NCBI GenBank assembly: GCA_945864585.1
Contig: CAMBCF010000037.1
Location: 1-41,215, forward strand
From: Bordetella parapertussis
GTDB lineage: Bacteria > Pseudomonadota > Gammaproteobacteria > Burkholderiales > SG8-41
Direction of reading: 5' to 3'
Length of the DNA: 41,215 nt
The notes beneath the pieces are model-generated. The model saw only the letters and a list, made by a program, of their open reading frames with translations. It ran no database searches and was not told the DNA's origin. A program made the position numbers and the translations under genes. Shown one piece after another: positions 24,269 through 33,670 of the stretch (positions within the stretch are counted from its first letter, which is position 1; the number at the start of each line of letters is the position of its first letter).

Positions 24269-24453
24269 GGCGTCCACACCGGTGCAATCTCATCGCTGGC
24301 TTCGAGCGCCAAGGCATTGAGCGGACGCGCGATCGCTGCTATGCGCGCAAGGGTCGCAGTCACACCGGCCACCTGCGCCGGTGCGATGTCCAGCCCCACA
24401 GCACGTGCTGCCGCCAGCACATACGCATCGTCAATGGGCGTGCCGGGAGTCAT
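24265..24453 (-). CDS. atzG: AtzG/HpxX-like small amidohydrolase subunit (DUF4089)
   Basis: A 62-residue GatC-like helical protein. The pattern is typical of the AtzG/DUF4089 family: YVLAAARAVGLDIAPAQVAG, then a middle helix (TLARIAAIARPLNAL) and the acidic end ALEASDEIAPVWTP. In Pseudomonas ADP AtzG wraps around AtzE and is needed for its stability. Here it sits directly before the AtzE/HpxY-like gene and overlaps it by 4 bases, and starts 3 bases after the binding-protein gene. It is small and easily missed by automatic gene calling. Confidence 0.85.
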   Translation of the reverse strand: MTPGTPIDDAYVLAAARAVGLDIAPAQVAGVTATLARIAAIARPLNALALEASDEIAPVWTP

Positions 24454-24456
24454 GCG

Positions 24457-26064
24457 CTACGCCTTTTCAAGATCGCGGTAATCCGGCTGCAGGTGGAACC
24501 AGTAGGCATAGCCGCGTATGCTTTTTTGCATCGCCACATCCATGCTCGGTTGTGCGATCGGCACCCGCGGCACGTCCTCGAAAGCCATGTTGACGAAACC
24601 GTAGACGTCGTCCCGATACTTCTTGGGGTCGGTCTCGAAGCGCGCGGCATCGATCAATTTGTCCATCGCCGGGTTTTGGTAGCTCATGGTGTTGAACACG
24701 GCGTTCTGCCCGTGATAGCACCAGAAGAAAAAGTATTCGGGATGGTTGAGCCAGCCGCCGAAGCGGTTGAGTATCAGCGGCATGTCTTTTTTCAGCATTG
24801 CCGCGCGCCAGTTGGAGCCGGGAATTTTGTTGATCGTCACCTTGATGCCGATCAGCGCCAGCGCTTCCTGAATCAGAATGCACGCCGGTTCGCCGACCGT
24901 GGCGCCGCCCAGATCGAACGACAGCGTGGTCTCGAAGCCCGCTTCGACGCCGGCCTCTTTCATCAGCGCTTTCGCTTTCTGCAGGTTGTAGCCGTAGCCG
25001 TGCGGCTGCGGCCAATTCAGGTTCGACGCCTTGTTGTCCTTGTGGCCCCACATTTTGGTGGCGCGCCCGTACATGGCGCTGTCCATGATTTTTTCGTAGG
25101 GTATGGCATAGGCCAGCGCTTGGCGCACCTTGGGGTTGTTGAACGGCGGCTTGGTGACGTTCATGCCCACGTACCACAAAGCGTTCTCAATCGGCGTGCT
25201 GGCGACGTTTACCTTGCCCGCCCGCGACATTTCAAGAAAATCCTTGGGCGGCATTTCGTAGCTCATGTCGATGTCGCCTTTTTCGAGCAACGCCCGGCGA
25301 TTGCCCGCCGAGGGAATCTCGCGTTGCACTACGCGGCGAATTTTGGGCGCGCTACCGCTTTTCCAATCGTCGTTGCGCACGTAGATGATTTCCTGTCCGG
25401 GTTTCCACGATTCCAGTTTGTAGGCGCCGCCGCCCGCCGTATTGTTCTTGGTCCAGTTCAGACCCCACGGGTCTTCCTTGGTCACGTTTTTCTTGACCAG
25501 CTCCGAATTGAAAATGCACGGCACCGGCACCGCAAGGTCCATCATCAACAGTTTGTCCTTGCGCAGAAAATCGATGCGCAGCAGGTACTCGTTCATCACT
25601 ACGAATTGTTCAGGCTTTTCGAACGATCCGGCTTTCATCTGGAACGTGGGAAAGCCGCCGACCGTCACCGCGCGGTCGAGCGACCACTTCACATCCTTGG
25701 CTGTCACCGGCGTGCCGTCGTGAAACTTTGCGTCCTTGCGCAGCCTGAAAATGACCGACATGCCGTCGGCAGCGATTTGCCACGATTCCGCCAGTTCCGG
25801 TTCGAGCTTGGTGTAGTCGTAGGTCAGCGCGCCGTTGGGCAGTTTTTTCTTGCCAAAAGTCATCAGGCGGTCGTAACACAGCCACGACACGCCGTAGGCG
25901 GGCCGGTTGGCGCCGACGGTATGAATGTCGAGCGAATTAGGGCCGAATTCGTTGGCGACAATCAGCAGTTCGCGGCGTCGCTCGCTTTGCGCCAGCGCCT
26001 CCAGCGGCAATAACGAGACACCGGCTGCGGCGGCGGAAGTGAGCAGAAATTCGCGTCGTTTCAT
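24457..26064 (-). CDS. ABC transporter solute-binding protein (SBP_bac_5, Tat signal)
   Basis: A 535-residue family 5 (DppA/OppA-like) periplasmic binding protein. The start at 26064 has AGGAG 7 bases upstream and gives a twin-arginine type signal: MKRREFLLTSAAAAGVSLLP, cleaved after EALAQ. Family landmarks are LEPELAESWQIAADGMSVIF, the FRLRKDAKFHDGTPVTAKDV stretch and KVRQALAYAIPYEKI. It precedes the AtzG gene by 3 bases and follows atzF by 55 bases. Its cargo is probably the substrate of AtzE or AtzF, since all lie in one operon. The frame open to 26340 is within atzF and not part of the protein. Confidence 0.92.
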   Translation of the reverse strand: MKRREFLLTSAAAAGVSLLPLEALAQSERRRELLIVANEFGPNSLDIHTVGANRPAYGVSWLCYDRLMTFGKKKLPNGALTYDYTKLEPELAESWQIAADGMSVIFRLRKDAKFHDGTPVTAKDVKWSLDRAVTVGGFPTFQMKAGSFEKPEQFVVMNEYLLRIDFLRKDKLLMMDLAVPVPCIFNSELVKKNVTKEDPWGLNWTKNNTAGGGAYKLESWKPGQEIIYVRNDDWKSGSAPKIRRVVQREIPSAGNRRALLEKGDIDMSYEMPPKDFLEMSRAGKVNVASTPIENALWYVGMNVTKPPFNNPKVRQALAYAIPYEKIMDSAMYGRATKMWGHKDNKASNLNWPQPHGYGYNLQKAKALMKEAGVEAGFETTLSFDLGGATVGEPACILIQEALALIGIKVTINKIPGSNWRAAMLKKDMPLILNRFGGWLNHPEYFFFWCYHGQNAVFNTMSYQNPAMDKLIDAARFETDPKKYRDDVYGFVNMAFEDVPRVPIAQPSMDVAMQKSIRGYAYWFHLQPDYRDLEKA

Positions 26065-26119
26065 GTTACTACTCCTTTGTATAAAGTCATTTAAAATCAA
26101 TATGATAGGTATAACATCG

Positions 26120-27949
26120 TCACTCAGACGCTGCCGCTGAACGTGTCTGTACGAAATTGCGCCAGCCGCCCATGGCGCTGATGTCTTCGCAGCCGGCAAC
26201 CGCATAGTGCTCACACAAAAAACCCTGTACGCTTTCACCGTCCGCCAGCGTGAGCGTGCCCACGCCCAGGGGCGCGGGGATGCCCGCGACAAAGGTACCG
26301 AAATGACGCGACGGCATTGCCCATACTTCGATATCGACACTGCTGCCGGAACTGTTGTTGCCTACACGCACCAATCCCGGCTTGGGCGCTTGCGTACTAT
26401 TCGTGCTGTTGAGCGCGTACAAGCGGTAGAGCGGCGCGGTGCGCGTTGCACGCAGCAGCCGCGCGCCGCGCCCGGTCAACTCGTGGTTGAGCGGCATGCC
26501 TGAAAGATGCGCGCCAACCACGGCGACGTTTATCATGGCGGATGCGTCGCGTTCTGGTGCGTGTATCGGGTGGTTGCTGTCGGGTTCGGCGTTAAAGCGC
26601 GCCGCGAGTGCGGCGAGCGCGCGGTCTGAGAACGCGGGCCCGATCAGGGTTACGCCGAACGGCAGGCCGTCCACGCGAAATCCGGCAGGCACGGTGATTG
26701 CGGCAAGGTCGAGAAGGTTGACGAAATTCGTGTAATGGCCCAAGCGGGCGTTGAGCACATACGGCTCGGCCTCTACCTGCGCCAGCGTGTAGATCGTTGG
26801 CGCGCCCGGCACCAGCAACACGTCTGCCGTGTCCCATACCGCTTCAGTTTGGCGTGTCAAATCGGCCAAACGGTGCTGTGCGCGGAACGCTTGCGCTGCG
26901 GTGTAGGCTTTGCCCGACTCGATCACGCGCCGGGTCACCGGATGCACGGCATCGGGCTGTGCGGCGATGAACGATTCCAGTTGCGCTGTGCGTTCCGCGA
27001 TCCACGGGCCGTTGTAGAGCAATTCCTGGGCGGCGAAAAACGCGCTGAAGTCAACCTCGATACGCGTGCCGCCCAAGGCGATAAGCCGCTGCGCCGCCTG
27101 CTCGAACAGCCGCGCATATTCGGTGTCGCCATAAAATTCGAGCTGCCCGGCGCGTGGCACGGCGAAACGAAAATGCGCCGCCGAAAACGAGGGCTGCGCA
27201 CCGGCGCGGCGGGAATAGGGGTCTGCGGGATCGTATCCTTCCAGGGTGTCGAGCACCCGTAGCGCATCAGCGCACGACAGCGCGAAGATCGATACGCAGT
27301 CGAGCGAGCGGCAGGCCGGCACCACGCCCGTGGTGCTGACCAGGCCACGCGTGGGCTTCAAGCCGACGATGTTGTTGAACGCCGCGGGCACGCGTCCCGA
27401 GCCGGCGGTGTCGGTGCCCAGTGCAAAGCTCACCAGGCCCGACGCAACAGCCACCGCCGAACCCGAACTGGAGCCACCGGATATATAGCGCGCATCGAAC
27501 ACGTTGTGACACGCGCCATACGGTGAACGGGTGCCAACGAGGCCGGTGGCGAACTGGTCGAGATTGGTCTTGCCGATCAAGAGCGCGCCAGCGGCAAGCA
27601 GCCGTTCCACCACCGTAGCAGCGGCGTCAGGCACGTAAGCGAAAGCGGGACAGCCCGCGGTGGTGGGCAAGCCGGCGGCATCGATGTTGTCCTTGATTGC
27701 AAAGGGAATGCCAAATAGCGGCAGCTGCGCGCCCCCTGCTTGATTTGTGTGAGCTGCGCGTGTTGCCTCAAGCGCCGCCGCCCGCTCGAGCAGGCGCCCG
27801 CGCGGCTCCACATGTATCCACACCGGGTTGGCGTTGCCTGCTGCATCGATCCTGTCGCAGATGTCATTGACCACTTGCGCTGGCGTAAGCGCGCCCGTCG
27901 CATAGGCCTGCGCAAGGGACTCGATATCAAGGCGGTAGGTGGAAGGCAT
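26120..27949 (-). CDS. atzF: Allophanate hydrolase
   Basis: A 609-residue amidase-signature enzyme that cleaves allophanate to two ammonia and CO2. The triad is Lys86 (FAIKDN), cis-Ser160 (GGSSSGS) and Ser184 (TAGSGRVP); each lies five residues before the matching residue of Pseudomonas ADP AtzF (Lys91, Ser165, Ser189). The C-terminal domain (about 450-609; MINVAVVGAHLSGMPLNHEL, GTLTLADGESVQGFLCE) is the allophanate-hydrolase-specific second domain. The ATG at 27949 is preferred; an ATG at 27988 would put the operator palindrome inside the gene. It is the first gene of the ten-gene operon. No urea carboxylase is encoded, so allophanate must come from the AtzE/HpxY branch or from outside. Confidence 0.93.
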   Translation of the reverse strand: MPSTYRLDIESLAQAYATGALTPAQVVNDICDRIDAAGNANPVWIHVEPRGRLLERAAALEATRAAHTNQAGGAQLPLFGIPFAIKDNIDAAGLPTTAGCPAFAYVPDAAATVVERLLAAGALLIGKTNLDQFATGLVGTRSPYGACHNVFDARYISGGSSSGSAVAVASGLVSFALGTDTAGSGRVPAAFNNIVGLKPTRGLVSTTGVVPACRSLDCVSIFALSCADALRVLDTLEGYDPADPYSRRAGAQPSFSAAHFRFAVPRAGQLEFYGDTEYARLFEQAAQRLIALGGTRIEVDFSAFFAAQELLYNGPWIAERTAQLESFIAAQPDAVHPVTRRVIESGKAYTAAQAFRAQHRLADLTRQTEAVWDTADVLLVPGAPTIYTLAQVEAEPYVLNARLGHYTNFVNLLDLAAITVPAGFRVDGLPFGVTLIGPAFSDRALAALAARFNAEPDSNHPIHAPERDASAMINVAVVGAHLSGMPLNHELTGRGARLLRATRTAPLYRLYALNSTNSTQAPKPGLVRVGNNSSGSSVDIEVWAMPSRHFGTFVAGIPAPLGVGTLTLADGESVQGFLCEHYAVAGCEDISAMGGWRNFVQTRSAAASE

Positions 27950-27963
27950 TGCTGGGCGATCTG

Positions 27964-27973
27964 TTGTATACAA
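27964..27973. promoter_or_regulatory. Probable GntR/FCD operator upstream of atzF
   Basis: TTGTATACAA is a perfect 10-base palindrome 15 bases upstream of the atzF start codon. This sequence type is typical of FCD-subfamily GntR operators. The operon carries its own FCD regulator as last gene. The palindrome overlaps where a -10 element (TATTGT or TATACA on the minus strand) would lie, so binding would block transcription. Confidence 0.6.
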
Positions 27974-28045
27974 TACTGTACTCCGCAAATCCCGTGCCAG
28001 CGATGCTTTTGCCCTGCAGAGCGGGTTACCCCCTGATTTGATGGA

Positions 28046-28051
28046 TATAAT
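28046..28051 (+). promoter_or_regulatory. Possible -10 element upstream of maeB
   Basis: A perfect TATAAT occurs about 155 bases upstream of the maeB start, in the 257-base divergent gap between atzF and maeB. A good -35 at 16-18 bases is not visible (GGGTTACC is nearby), so this is weak. The rest of the gap up to 28206 shows no gene. Confidence 0.25.
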
Positions 28052-28206
28052 TTTTTACGCGCAGCACTGCGTCACACATACTTGCACCGATACGGTGCGC
28101 CTCGCGCTGCGGCAGTGCGTAGCGGAAGATGGCCGGGACGGCAGTGTACTGAGATGCGATATCCGTTTAAACTCGTTAGCTCATCTGCAGACCAATCCAA
28201 AGCCTT

Positions 28207-30489
28207 ATGGACGAACAAATCAGAAAAGCCGCGCTTGATTACCATCGTTTTCCTACGCCGGGCAAGATATCCATCGCACCGACCAAAGGGTTGATTAATC
28301 AGCGCGATCTAGCGCTCGCGTATACGCCCGGTGTGGCGGCGGCATGCGAGGCCATCGTTGCAGACCCGGCGGAGGCGCGCAACCTGACTTCACGCGGCAA
28401 TCTGGTGGGAGTGATCACCAACGGCACCGCGGTGCTGGGTCTGGGGGCAATCGGCCCGCTGGCGGCCAAACCGGTGATGGAAGGCAAGGCGGTGCTGTTC
28501 AAGAAATTCGCCGGCATCGATGTGTTCGACCTCGAAATCAACGAGCGCGATCCTTTGAAGCTGGTCGAAATCATCGCCGCGCTGGAGCCGACGTTTGGCG
28601 GCATCAATCTCGAAGACATCAAGGCGCCGGAGTGTTTTATCGTCGAGCGCGCTTTGCGTTCGCGCATGAAAATTCCGGTGTTTCACGACGATCAGCACGG
28701 CACCGCGATTACTGTGGGCGCAGCGATAATTAATGGGCTCAAGGTGGTCGGCAAGGATATCGGCAACATCAAACTGGTGGTGTCGGGCGCGGGTGCGGCG
28801 GCGCTGGCGTGCCTGGGCTTGCTGGTGAAACTGGGTGTGCGCCTTGAAAACATCATCGTCACCGACATTAAAGGCGTGGTGTACCGGGGTCGTATCGAGG
28901 AGATGGACCCAGACAAAGCGGTGTATGCGATCGACACCGCCGCGCGCACACTGGGCGAAGTGATTGAAGGCGCGGACGTGTTCCTCGGGGTGTCAGCGGG
29001 CGGGGTGTTGAAGCAGGAGATGGTGCGCAGGATGGCGCCGAGGCCGCTGATACTGGCGCTGGCCAATCCCGAGCCGGAAATTTTGCCGGAACTGGTGCGC
29101 GAGGTGCGGCCCGACGCGGTGATCGCCACGGGACGTTCCGATTATCCGAATCAGGTTAACAACGTGCTGTGTTTTCCGTTCGTGTTTCGCGGTGCGCTGG
29201 ATGCGGGTGCAACCACGATTACCACGGAGATGGAGCTGGCAGCGGTGCGCGCTATTGCCGAGCTCGCGCAAGCCGTGCAATCCGACATGGTGGCGGCGGC
29301 CTATGGCGAGCAGCAGCAGCCGTTTGGCCCTGAATACATTATTCCGCGCCCATTCGATCCGCGCCTGATTGCGCAGATTGCGCCCGCCGTCGCCAGGGCT
29401 GCGATGGACAGCGGCGTGGCGACACGGCCGATCGCCGATTTTGACGCCTATCGTGAACGTCTCAATCAGTTTGTCTATCAGTCGGGCCAGATCATGCGGC
29501 CGCTGTTCGCGGCGGCGAAAAAAGCACCCCGGCGCGTGGTGTATGCCGAGGGCGAGGAAGAGCGTTTCCTGCACGCGGCGCAATTGGTGGTGGACGAAGG
29601 CATAGCGCGGCCGATACTGATCGGCCGCCCAGATGTCATCGACGTGCGCATCGAACGGCTGGGCCTGCGTTTGCGGCGCGACCAGCATTTTGATGTGGTC
29701 GATCCCGGCAACGATCCGCGTTACCGCGAATATTGGAGTGAGTATTACCGGCTCACGCAGCGCCAGGGCGTATCCATCGAACTTGCCAAGCTCGACATGC
29801 GGCGGTTGCCGACGCTGATTGGCGCCATGCTGGTGCATAGGGGCGCGGCGGATGCGATGTTATGCGGCATCCTCGGCCAATACAGCCGCCACCTGCGCTA
29901 TATCGATCGCGTCATCGGCAAGCGCGCGGGCGTAAACCACTATTCGGCAATGAACGCGCTGCTGCTGCCCAAAGGTACGGTGTTTATTTGCGACACCTAC
30001 GTTACGTTCGACCCCAGCGCCGCGCAAATCGCTGAATCCGCGATACTTGCGGCGGAGGAAATCCGCCGCTTTGGCATCACCCCCAAAGCGGCGATGCTGT
30101 CGCATTCGGCCTTCGGCGGCGGCGACACACCCAACGCGCAAAAAATGCGCGCGGCGCTTGCACTCGTCAATCAACTGGCGCCCAACCTGGAAATCGATGG
30201 CGAGATGCAGGGCGACATGGCGCTATCGGAAGAAATTCGCAGCCGCGCGCTGCCGGGCAATCGGCTCAAGGGACAGGCCAATTTGCTGGTGATGCCCAAT
30301 CTCGACGCCGCGAATATTTCGTTTAATCTGCTCAAGGCCGCCGCGGGCGATGGCATTACCGTGGGGCCGATACTGCTGGGCGCGGCGAAACCCGTGCATA
30401 TCATCACACCCTCTTCGACGGTGCGGCGCATTGTCAATATGACGGCGTTGATCGTGGTGGATGCCGGGGCGCAGCGGCAACTACTTTGA
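28207..30489 (+). CDS. maeB: NADP-dependent malic enzyme (MaeB type, with PTA domain)
   Basis: A 760-residue two-domain protein. Residues 1 to about 430 are the malic enzyme: [28 protein letters not shown] with the metal and substrate residues, [16 protein letters not shown] as the NADP-binding turn, and [17 protein letters not shown]. The rest is a phosphotransacetylase-like domain ([27 protein letters not shown]) that is catalytically silent and regulatory in known MaeB enzymes (acetyl-CoA inhibition). It converts malate to pyruvate and CO2 with NADPH formation. A heptad hairpin starts right after its stop, and fumC follows in the same direction, so the two may be co-expressed. Confidence 0.95.
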   Translation: MDEQIRKAALDYHRFPTPGKISIAPTKGLINQRDLALAYTPGVAAACEAIVADPAEARNLTSRGNLVGVITNGTAVLGLGAIGPLAAKPVMEGKAVLFKKFAGIDVFDLEINERDPLKLVEIIAALEPTFGGINLEDIKAPECFIVERALRSRMKIPVFHDDQHGTAITVGAAIINGLKVVGKDIGNIKLVVSGAGAAALACLGLLVKLGVRLENIIVTDIKGVVYRGRIEEMDPDKAVYAIDTAARTLGEVIEGADVFLGVSAGGVLKQEMVRRMAPRPLILALANPEPEILPELVREVRPDAVIATGRSDYPNQVNNVLCFPFVFRGALDAGATTITTEMELAAVRAIAELAQAVQSDMVAAAYGEQQQPFGPEYIIPRPFDPRLIAQIAPAVARAAMDSGVATRPIADFDAYRERLNQFVYQSGQIMRPLFAAAKKAPRRVVYAEGEEERFLHAAQLVVDEGIARPILIGRPDVIDVRIERLGLRLRRDQHFDVVDPGNDPRYREYWSEYYRLTQRQGVSIELAKLDMRRLPTLIGAMLVHRGAADAMLCGILGQYSRHLRYIDRVIGKRAGVNHYSAMNALLLPKGTVFICDTYVTFDPSAAQIAESAILAAEEIRRFGITPKAAMLSHSAFGGGDTPNAQKMRAALALVNQLAPNLEIDGEMQGDMALSEEIRSRALPGNRLKGQANLLVMPNLDAANISFNLLKAAAGDGITVGPILLGAAKPVHIITPSSTVRRIVNMTALIVVDAGAQRQLL

Positions 30490-30564
30490 GTGAAGAGGGA
30501 AGGGTGAAAAGTGAAGGGGCGCCCCATACACCCTTCACCCTTCACGCTTCACCCTTCACGCTTT
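30490..30564. repeat. GTGAANN heptad inverted repeat (long hairpin)
   Basis: The left arm starts one base after the maeB stop: GTGAAGA, GGGAAGG, GTGAAAA, GTGAAGG. The right arm (30531-30564) reads CCTTCAC, CCTTCAC, GCTTCAC, CCTTCAC, G. The arms flank GGGGCGCCCC-containing sequence. The RNA would form a stem of about 30 bp followed by TTTT, so it may work as a terminator or processing site between maeB and fumC. Confidence 0.7.
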
Positions 30565-30579
30565 TACTGAGGAACATCC

Positions 30580-31995
30580 ATGACCCAAACCAGAACCGAA
30601 CACGACACCATGGGCGACATCGCCGTCGCCAACGACAACCTGTGGGGCGCGCAGACCGAGCGCAGCCTGCATCACTTTCACTTTCCCGGCGAGACCATGC
30701 CGCACGACGTGGTGATGGCGCAGGTGCTGGTGAAAAAAGCCGCGGCGCTGACCAACATGTCACTCGGTGTGCTCGACAGGAAAAAGGGCGCAGCTATCGT
30801 CAAGGCCGCCGACGAGGCGCTGGCCGGCAAACTTGATGCGCATTTTCCGCTGGTGGTGTGGCAAACCGGCTCCGGCACGCAGACCAATATGAACGTCAAC
30901 GAAGTGCTGGCGAATCGCGCGTCGGAAATTCTCGGCGGCAAGCGCGGCATGGCGCGCTTGGTGCACGAGAACGACGACGTGAACAAAGGTCAGTCGTCCA
31001 ACGACACTTTCCCCACGGCGATGCACGTGGCGGCAGTGATCGCGCTGCAGCAGCAGCTCAAACCCGCGGTCAAAAAACTGCGCGATACGCTGCACAAAAA
31101 ATCCAATAAATTCATGAACATAGTGAAGATCGGGCGGACACATCTGCAGGACGCAACGCCGCTCACGCTAGGGCAGGAATTTTCCGGTTACGTGGCGCAA
31201 CTCGATCACGGATTGAAGCACGTGCAGGCGGCGCTGCCGCATCTGTGCGAACTTGCGCTGGGCGGCACGGCGGTGGGCACCGGGCTGAATGCGCACCCGA
31301 AGTTCGCCAAGGATGTCGCGGCGCAGCTCAGACAACTCACCGGCCTGCCGTTTGTCACCGCACCGAATAAATTTGAAGCGCTGGGTTCGTGCGACGGCGT
31401 GGTGCATGCGCATGGCGCACTCAAAACACTGGCCGCATCGCTGATGAAAATCGCCAATGATATCCGCTGGCTGTCGAGCGGCCCGCGCTGCGGCATTGCC
31501 GAGATCGTCATTCCCGAAAATGAGCCGGGCAGTTCCATCATGCCGGGCAAGGTGAATCCCACGCAATCCGAATCGATGACCATGGTGTGTTGTCAGGTGT
31601 TCGGCAACGACACTGCGATCAATGTCGGTGGTTCGATGGGCAATTTCGAGTTGAACGTGTTTCGCCCGATGGTGATACGCAATTTCATGCACAGCGCGAG
31701 CCTGTTGGCGCACGCCTGCCACAACTTTGATGCACATTGCGCGCAGGGGATCGAGCCTGACCTGGCGCGCATCGATAAACTCATGCGCGAATCGCTGATG
31801 CTGGTGACGGCGCTGAATCCGCACATCGGTTATGCCAATGCGGCGGCCATTGCCAAGAACGCGCACAAGAAAGGCCTAACGCTCAAGGCGTCGGCGATAG
31901 CGATGGGCCATGTCACGTCCGAGCAGTTCGACAAGTGGGTGCGGCCGGAGGATATGGTGGGGATCAAGTTGAAGACGGGTAAAGCGAAGAAGTAA
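30580..31995 (+). CDS. fumC: Fumarate hydratase class II
   Basis: A 471-residue oxygen-stable, iron-free fumarase of the aspartase/fumarase superfamily that interconverts fumarate and L-malate. Signatures: [15 protein letters not shown], the active-site [18 protein letters not shown], and [15 protein letters not shown] on the mobile catalytic loop. The length fits FumC (about 465). GAGGA lies 7-11 bases before the ATG. Together with maeB upstream it forms a C4-acid node (fumarate to malate to pyruvate). A Bug receptor gene follows after 18 bases and may import a C4 acid. Confidence 0.95.
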   Translation: MTQTRTEHDTMGDIAVANDNLWGAQTERSLHHFHFPGETMPHDVVMAQVLVKKAAALTNMSLGVLDRKKGAAIVKAADEALAGKLDAHFPLVVWQTGSGTQTNMNVNEVLANRASEILGGKRGMARLVHENDDVNKGQSSNDTFPTAMHVAAVIALQQQLKPAVKKLRDTLHKKSNKFMNIVKIGRTHLQDATPLTLGQEFSGYVAQLDHGLKHVQAALPHLCELALGGTAVGTGLNAHPKFAKDVAAQLRQLTGLPFVTAPNKFEALGSCDGVVHAHGALKTLAASLMKIANDIRWLSSGPRCGIAEIVIPENEPGSSIMPGKVNPTQSESMTMVCCQVFGNDTAINVGGSMGNFELNVFRPMVIRNFMHSASLLAHACHNFDAHCAQGIEPDLARIDKLMRESLMLVTALNPHIGYANAAAIAKNAHKKGLTLKASAIAMGHVTSEQFDKWVRPEDMVGIKLKTGKAKK

Positions 31996-32013
31996 AGCGA
32001 ATGGGACTCTAAA

Positions 32014-32988
32014 GTGACTACGCTGCGTATTGCACTGGCCGTATGCGCCTGTGCGCTTTCAGGCAACACTGCCCACGCGCAGCCCGCCGACCCCTACCCC
32101 TCCAAACCGGTGCGCGTAATCGTCGGCCTAGCCCCCGGCGGCGGCACCGACATCATCGCGCGCCTGCTGACGCAAAAAATGAGTGACAACGTGAAACGCT
32201 CATTCATCGTCGAAAACCGCACCGGTGCAGGCGGCACCTTGTCTTACGCGCTGGTGGCGAAGTCTGCGCCGGATGGTTACACGCTGCTGGCGGTAGCCAG
32301 CGGCTACGCCATCTCGCCGGCGGTGTATCCTAAACTCAGTTACGACCCGATCAGAGATTTCACGCCGATATCGGTGGTGGTACAGGCGCCCATCTTGCTG
32401 CTGGTACATCCGGCGCTGCCGGCGCGTTCGGTGCAGGATTTGCTCGCGCTTGCGCGCAGTCCGCGTGCGCGGCTTGATGCGGCGTCCGCGGGGCACGGCA
32501 CCTCGAACCATCTGGCGCTGGAACTTTTCAACAACCTCGCCGGGGTGAAAATTGCGCATGTGCCGTACAAGGGCACCGGGCAGGCGCTGGTGGATTTGAT
32601 GGCGGGGCAGGTGCAGGTGATGTTCGGCAACATTTTGTCGTCGCTGCAATACGTGCGCATCGGCAGGATACGCGCGCTGGCGGTCACCAGCGTCAAACGC
32701 TCAGGCGTGATACCCGATTTGCCTACCGTGATCGAATCCGGTGTGCCCGGCTATGAAACGACGACCTGGCACGGCTGGCTTGGTCCGGCGGGCCTGCCCC
32801 CCGAGTTGGTGGCGAAACTCAATGGCGAACTCGCGCGCGCTGTGCGCTCACGCGAAGTCATGGAAAAACTGAGCGACGATGGCGGCGAGCCGGTTGCAGG
32901 TTCGCCGGAGCACTTCAGAAATCATCTCGCCGCCGAAATCGCGCGCTGGCGCAAGGTGGTGCGCGATGCGGGGATACGCGTGGAGTAG
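32014..32988 (+). CDS. Bug/TctC-family tripartite tricarboxylate transporter receptor
   Basis: A 324-residue Bug-family periplasmic binding protein. A signal peptide (MTTLRIALAVCACALSGNTA, cleaved after HAQ) precedes YPSKPVRVIVGLAPGGGTDI, the ligand loop. IVENRTGAGGTLSY, AHVPYKGTGQALVDLMAGQV and IPDLPTVIESG are also present. The start is GTG at 32014; no in-frame ATG gives a complete signal. It begins 18 bases after fumC and is likely part of the maeB-fumC unit, so a C4-dicarboxylate ligand is plausible. No membrane subunits are near. Confidence 0.9.
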   Translation: MTTLRIALAVCACALSGNTAHAQPADPYPSKPVRVIVGLAPGGGTDIIARLLTQKMSDNVKRSFIVENRTGAGGTLSYALVAKSAPDGYTLLAVASGYAISPAVYPKLSYDPIRDFTPISVVVQAPILLLVHPALPARSVQDLLALARSPRARLDAASAGHGTSNHLALELFNNLAGVKIAHVPYKGTGQALVDLMAGQVQVMFGNILSSLQYVRIGRIRALAVTSVKRSGVIPDLPTVIESGVPGYETTTWHGWLGPAGLPPELVAKLNGELARAVRSREVMEKLSDDGGEPVAGSPEHFRNHLAAEIARWRKVVRDAGIRVE

Positions 32989-33000
32989 CTCCAGCGCGTG

Positions 33001-33213
33001 TCAGCGCGCCGCCAGCTTGCGCACCGCATCCGGCAGCGCAAGCGGCCGCTGTGTAGCCGCATCAACCCACACCGAAACGCCGTAACCTTCCGCCACCAGG
33101 GTGTCATCGCTGCGCAGCAAATAATGCGTGCGCACGCTGGCCCTGCCCATGCGTCCCAGATAAATTTCAACCGTAAATTGTTGCCGCGATTGGCGGTCAC
33201 GGTGCTGACACAA
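33001..33213 (-). pseudogene. Acyl-CoA thioesterase (4HBT hot-dog) 3' fragment
   Basis: The frame keeps the C-terminal half of a hot-dog thioesterase of the 4HBT/YbgC type: QFTVEIYLGRMGRASVRTHY, then LLRSDDTLVAEGYGVSVWVD and the end LPDAVRKLAAR. The N-terminal half with the active-site Asp and hot-dog helix is missing; homology stops near 33195, just where the terminator hairpin begins. The remaining 70 codons are unlikely to give an active enzyme. Confidence 0.65.
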
Positions 33214-33241
33214 AAAAATCCTCCGCGCGGCGGGGGATTTT
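33212..33241 (-). terminator. Rho-independent terminator
   Basis: AAAATCCTCCGC (33215-33226) pairs with GCGGGGGATTTT (33230-33241; one G-U pair) around a GCG loop. On the minus strand the stem is followed by a run of seven T (33212-33218). It lies 21 bases past the stop of the small secreted protein gene and ends its transcript. Confidence 0.85.
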
Positions 33242-33262
33242 GGCGCATAGCCCGCGTGCGGA

Positions 33263-33508
33263 TCAAATGCCCAGTAGCTTCATCGCTTTGGCGAGCGTGT
33301 CGACTGAATCCTGATGCTTGCCTGCCTTGTGCGATGCTTCGCCATCGGCACGGAATTTTTTCACGTCCTCCATCTGTGACGCGCTCAACTTTGGGTTACT
33401 TGCCAGCGCCGCGTCGATTTTTTTCATGTCGGCGGGGCAGTGAAACGCCATCGCCGCGCTACTCACCAATACCAATGCCGCCGCGGTTACGATTTGCTTC
33501 ATTTTCAT
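33263..33508 (-). CDS. Small secreted protein of unknown function
   Basis: An 81-residue protein with a clear Sec signal (MKMKQIVTAAALVLVSSAAM, cleaved after AMA). The mature part, about 60 residues, has one Cys (FHCPADMKKIDAAL) and two amphipathic helices; the end (DGEASHKAGKHQDSVDTLAK) looks like a half TPR hairpin. GGAGG lies 7 bases before the ATG at 33508, so expression may be high. Similar small periplasmic helical proteins are common in betaproteobacteria, but no function is recognised. It is monocistronic with its own terminator. Confidence 0.8.
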   Translation of the reverse strand: MKMKQIVTAAALVLVSSAAMAFHCPADMKKIDAALASNPKLSASQMEDVKKFRADGEASHKAGKHQDSVDTLAKAMKLLGI

Positions 33509-33670
33509 GGGATATCCTCCGGGTTGTTTGAGCCGCAACTGACCCACAGACCACATTCGGCGGCTACAAAGTTAGTGTAATCCAGCTTCACACGCCGATC
33601 AAGCTTCGCCTAGCGCTGTTCTGGTACACTCCGAGCTTCGTTTTTAAATTCATCCAGGGGAGTGGTGGTC

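Noticed and set aside
24493-26013. 506-codon open frame on the plus strand inside the solute-binding protein gene
   Set aside because: It is fully antisense to a well-supported gene; the peptide is His/Arg/Val-rich and has no recognisable domain.
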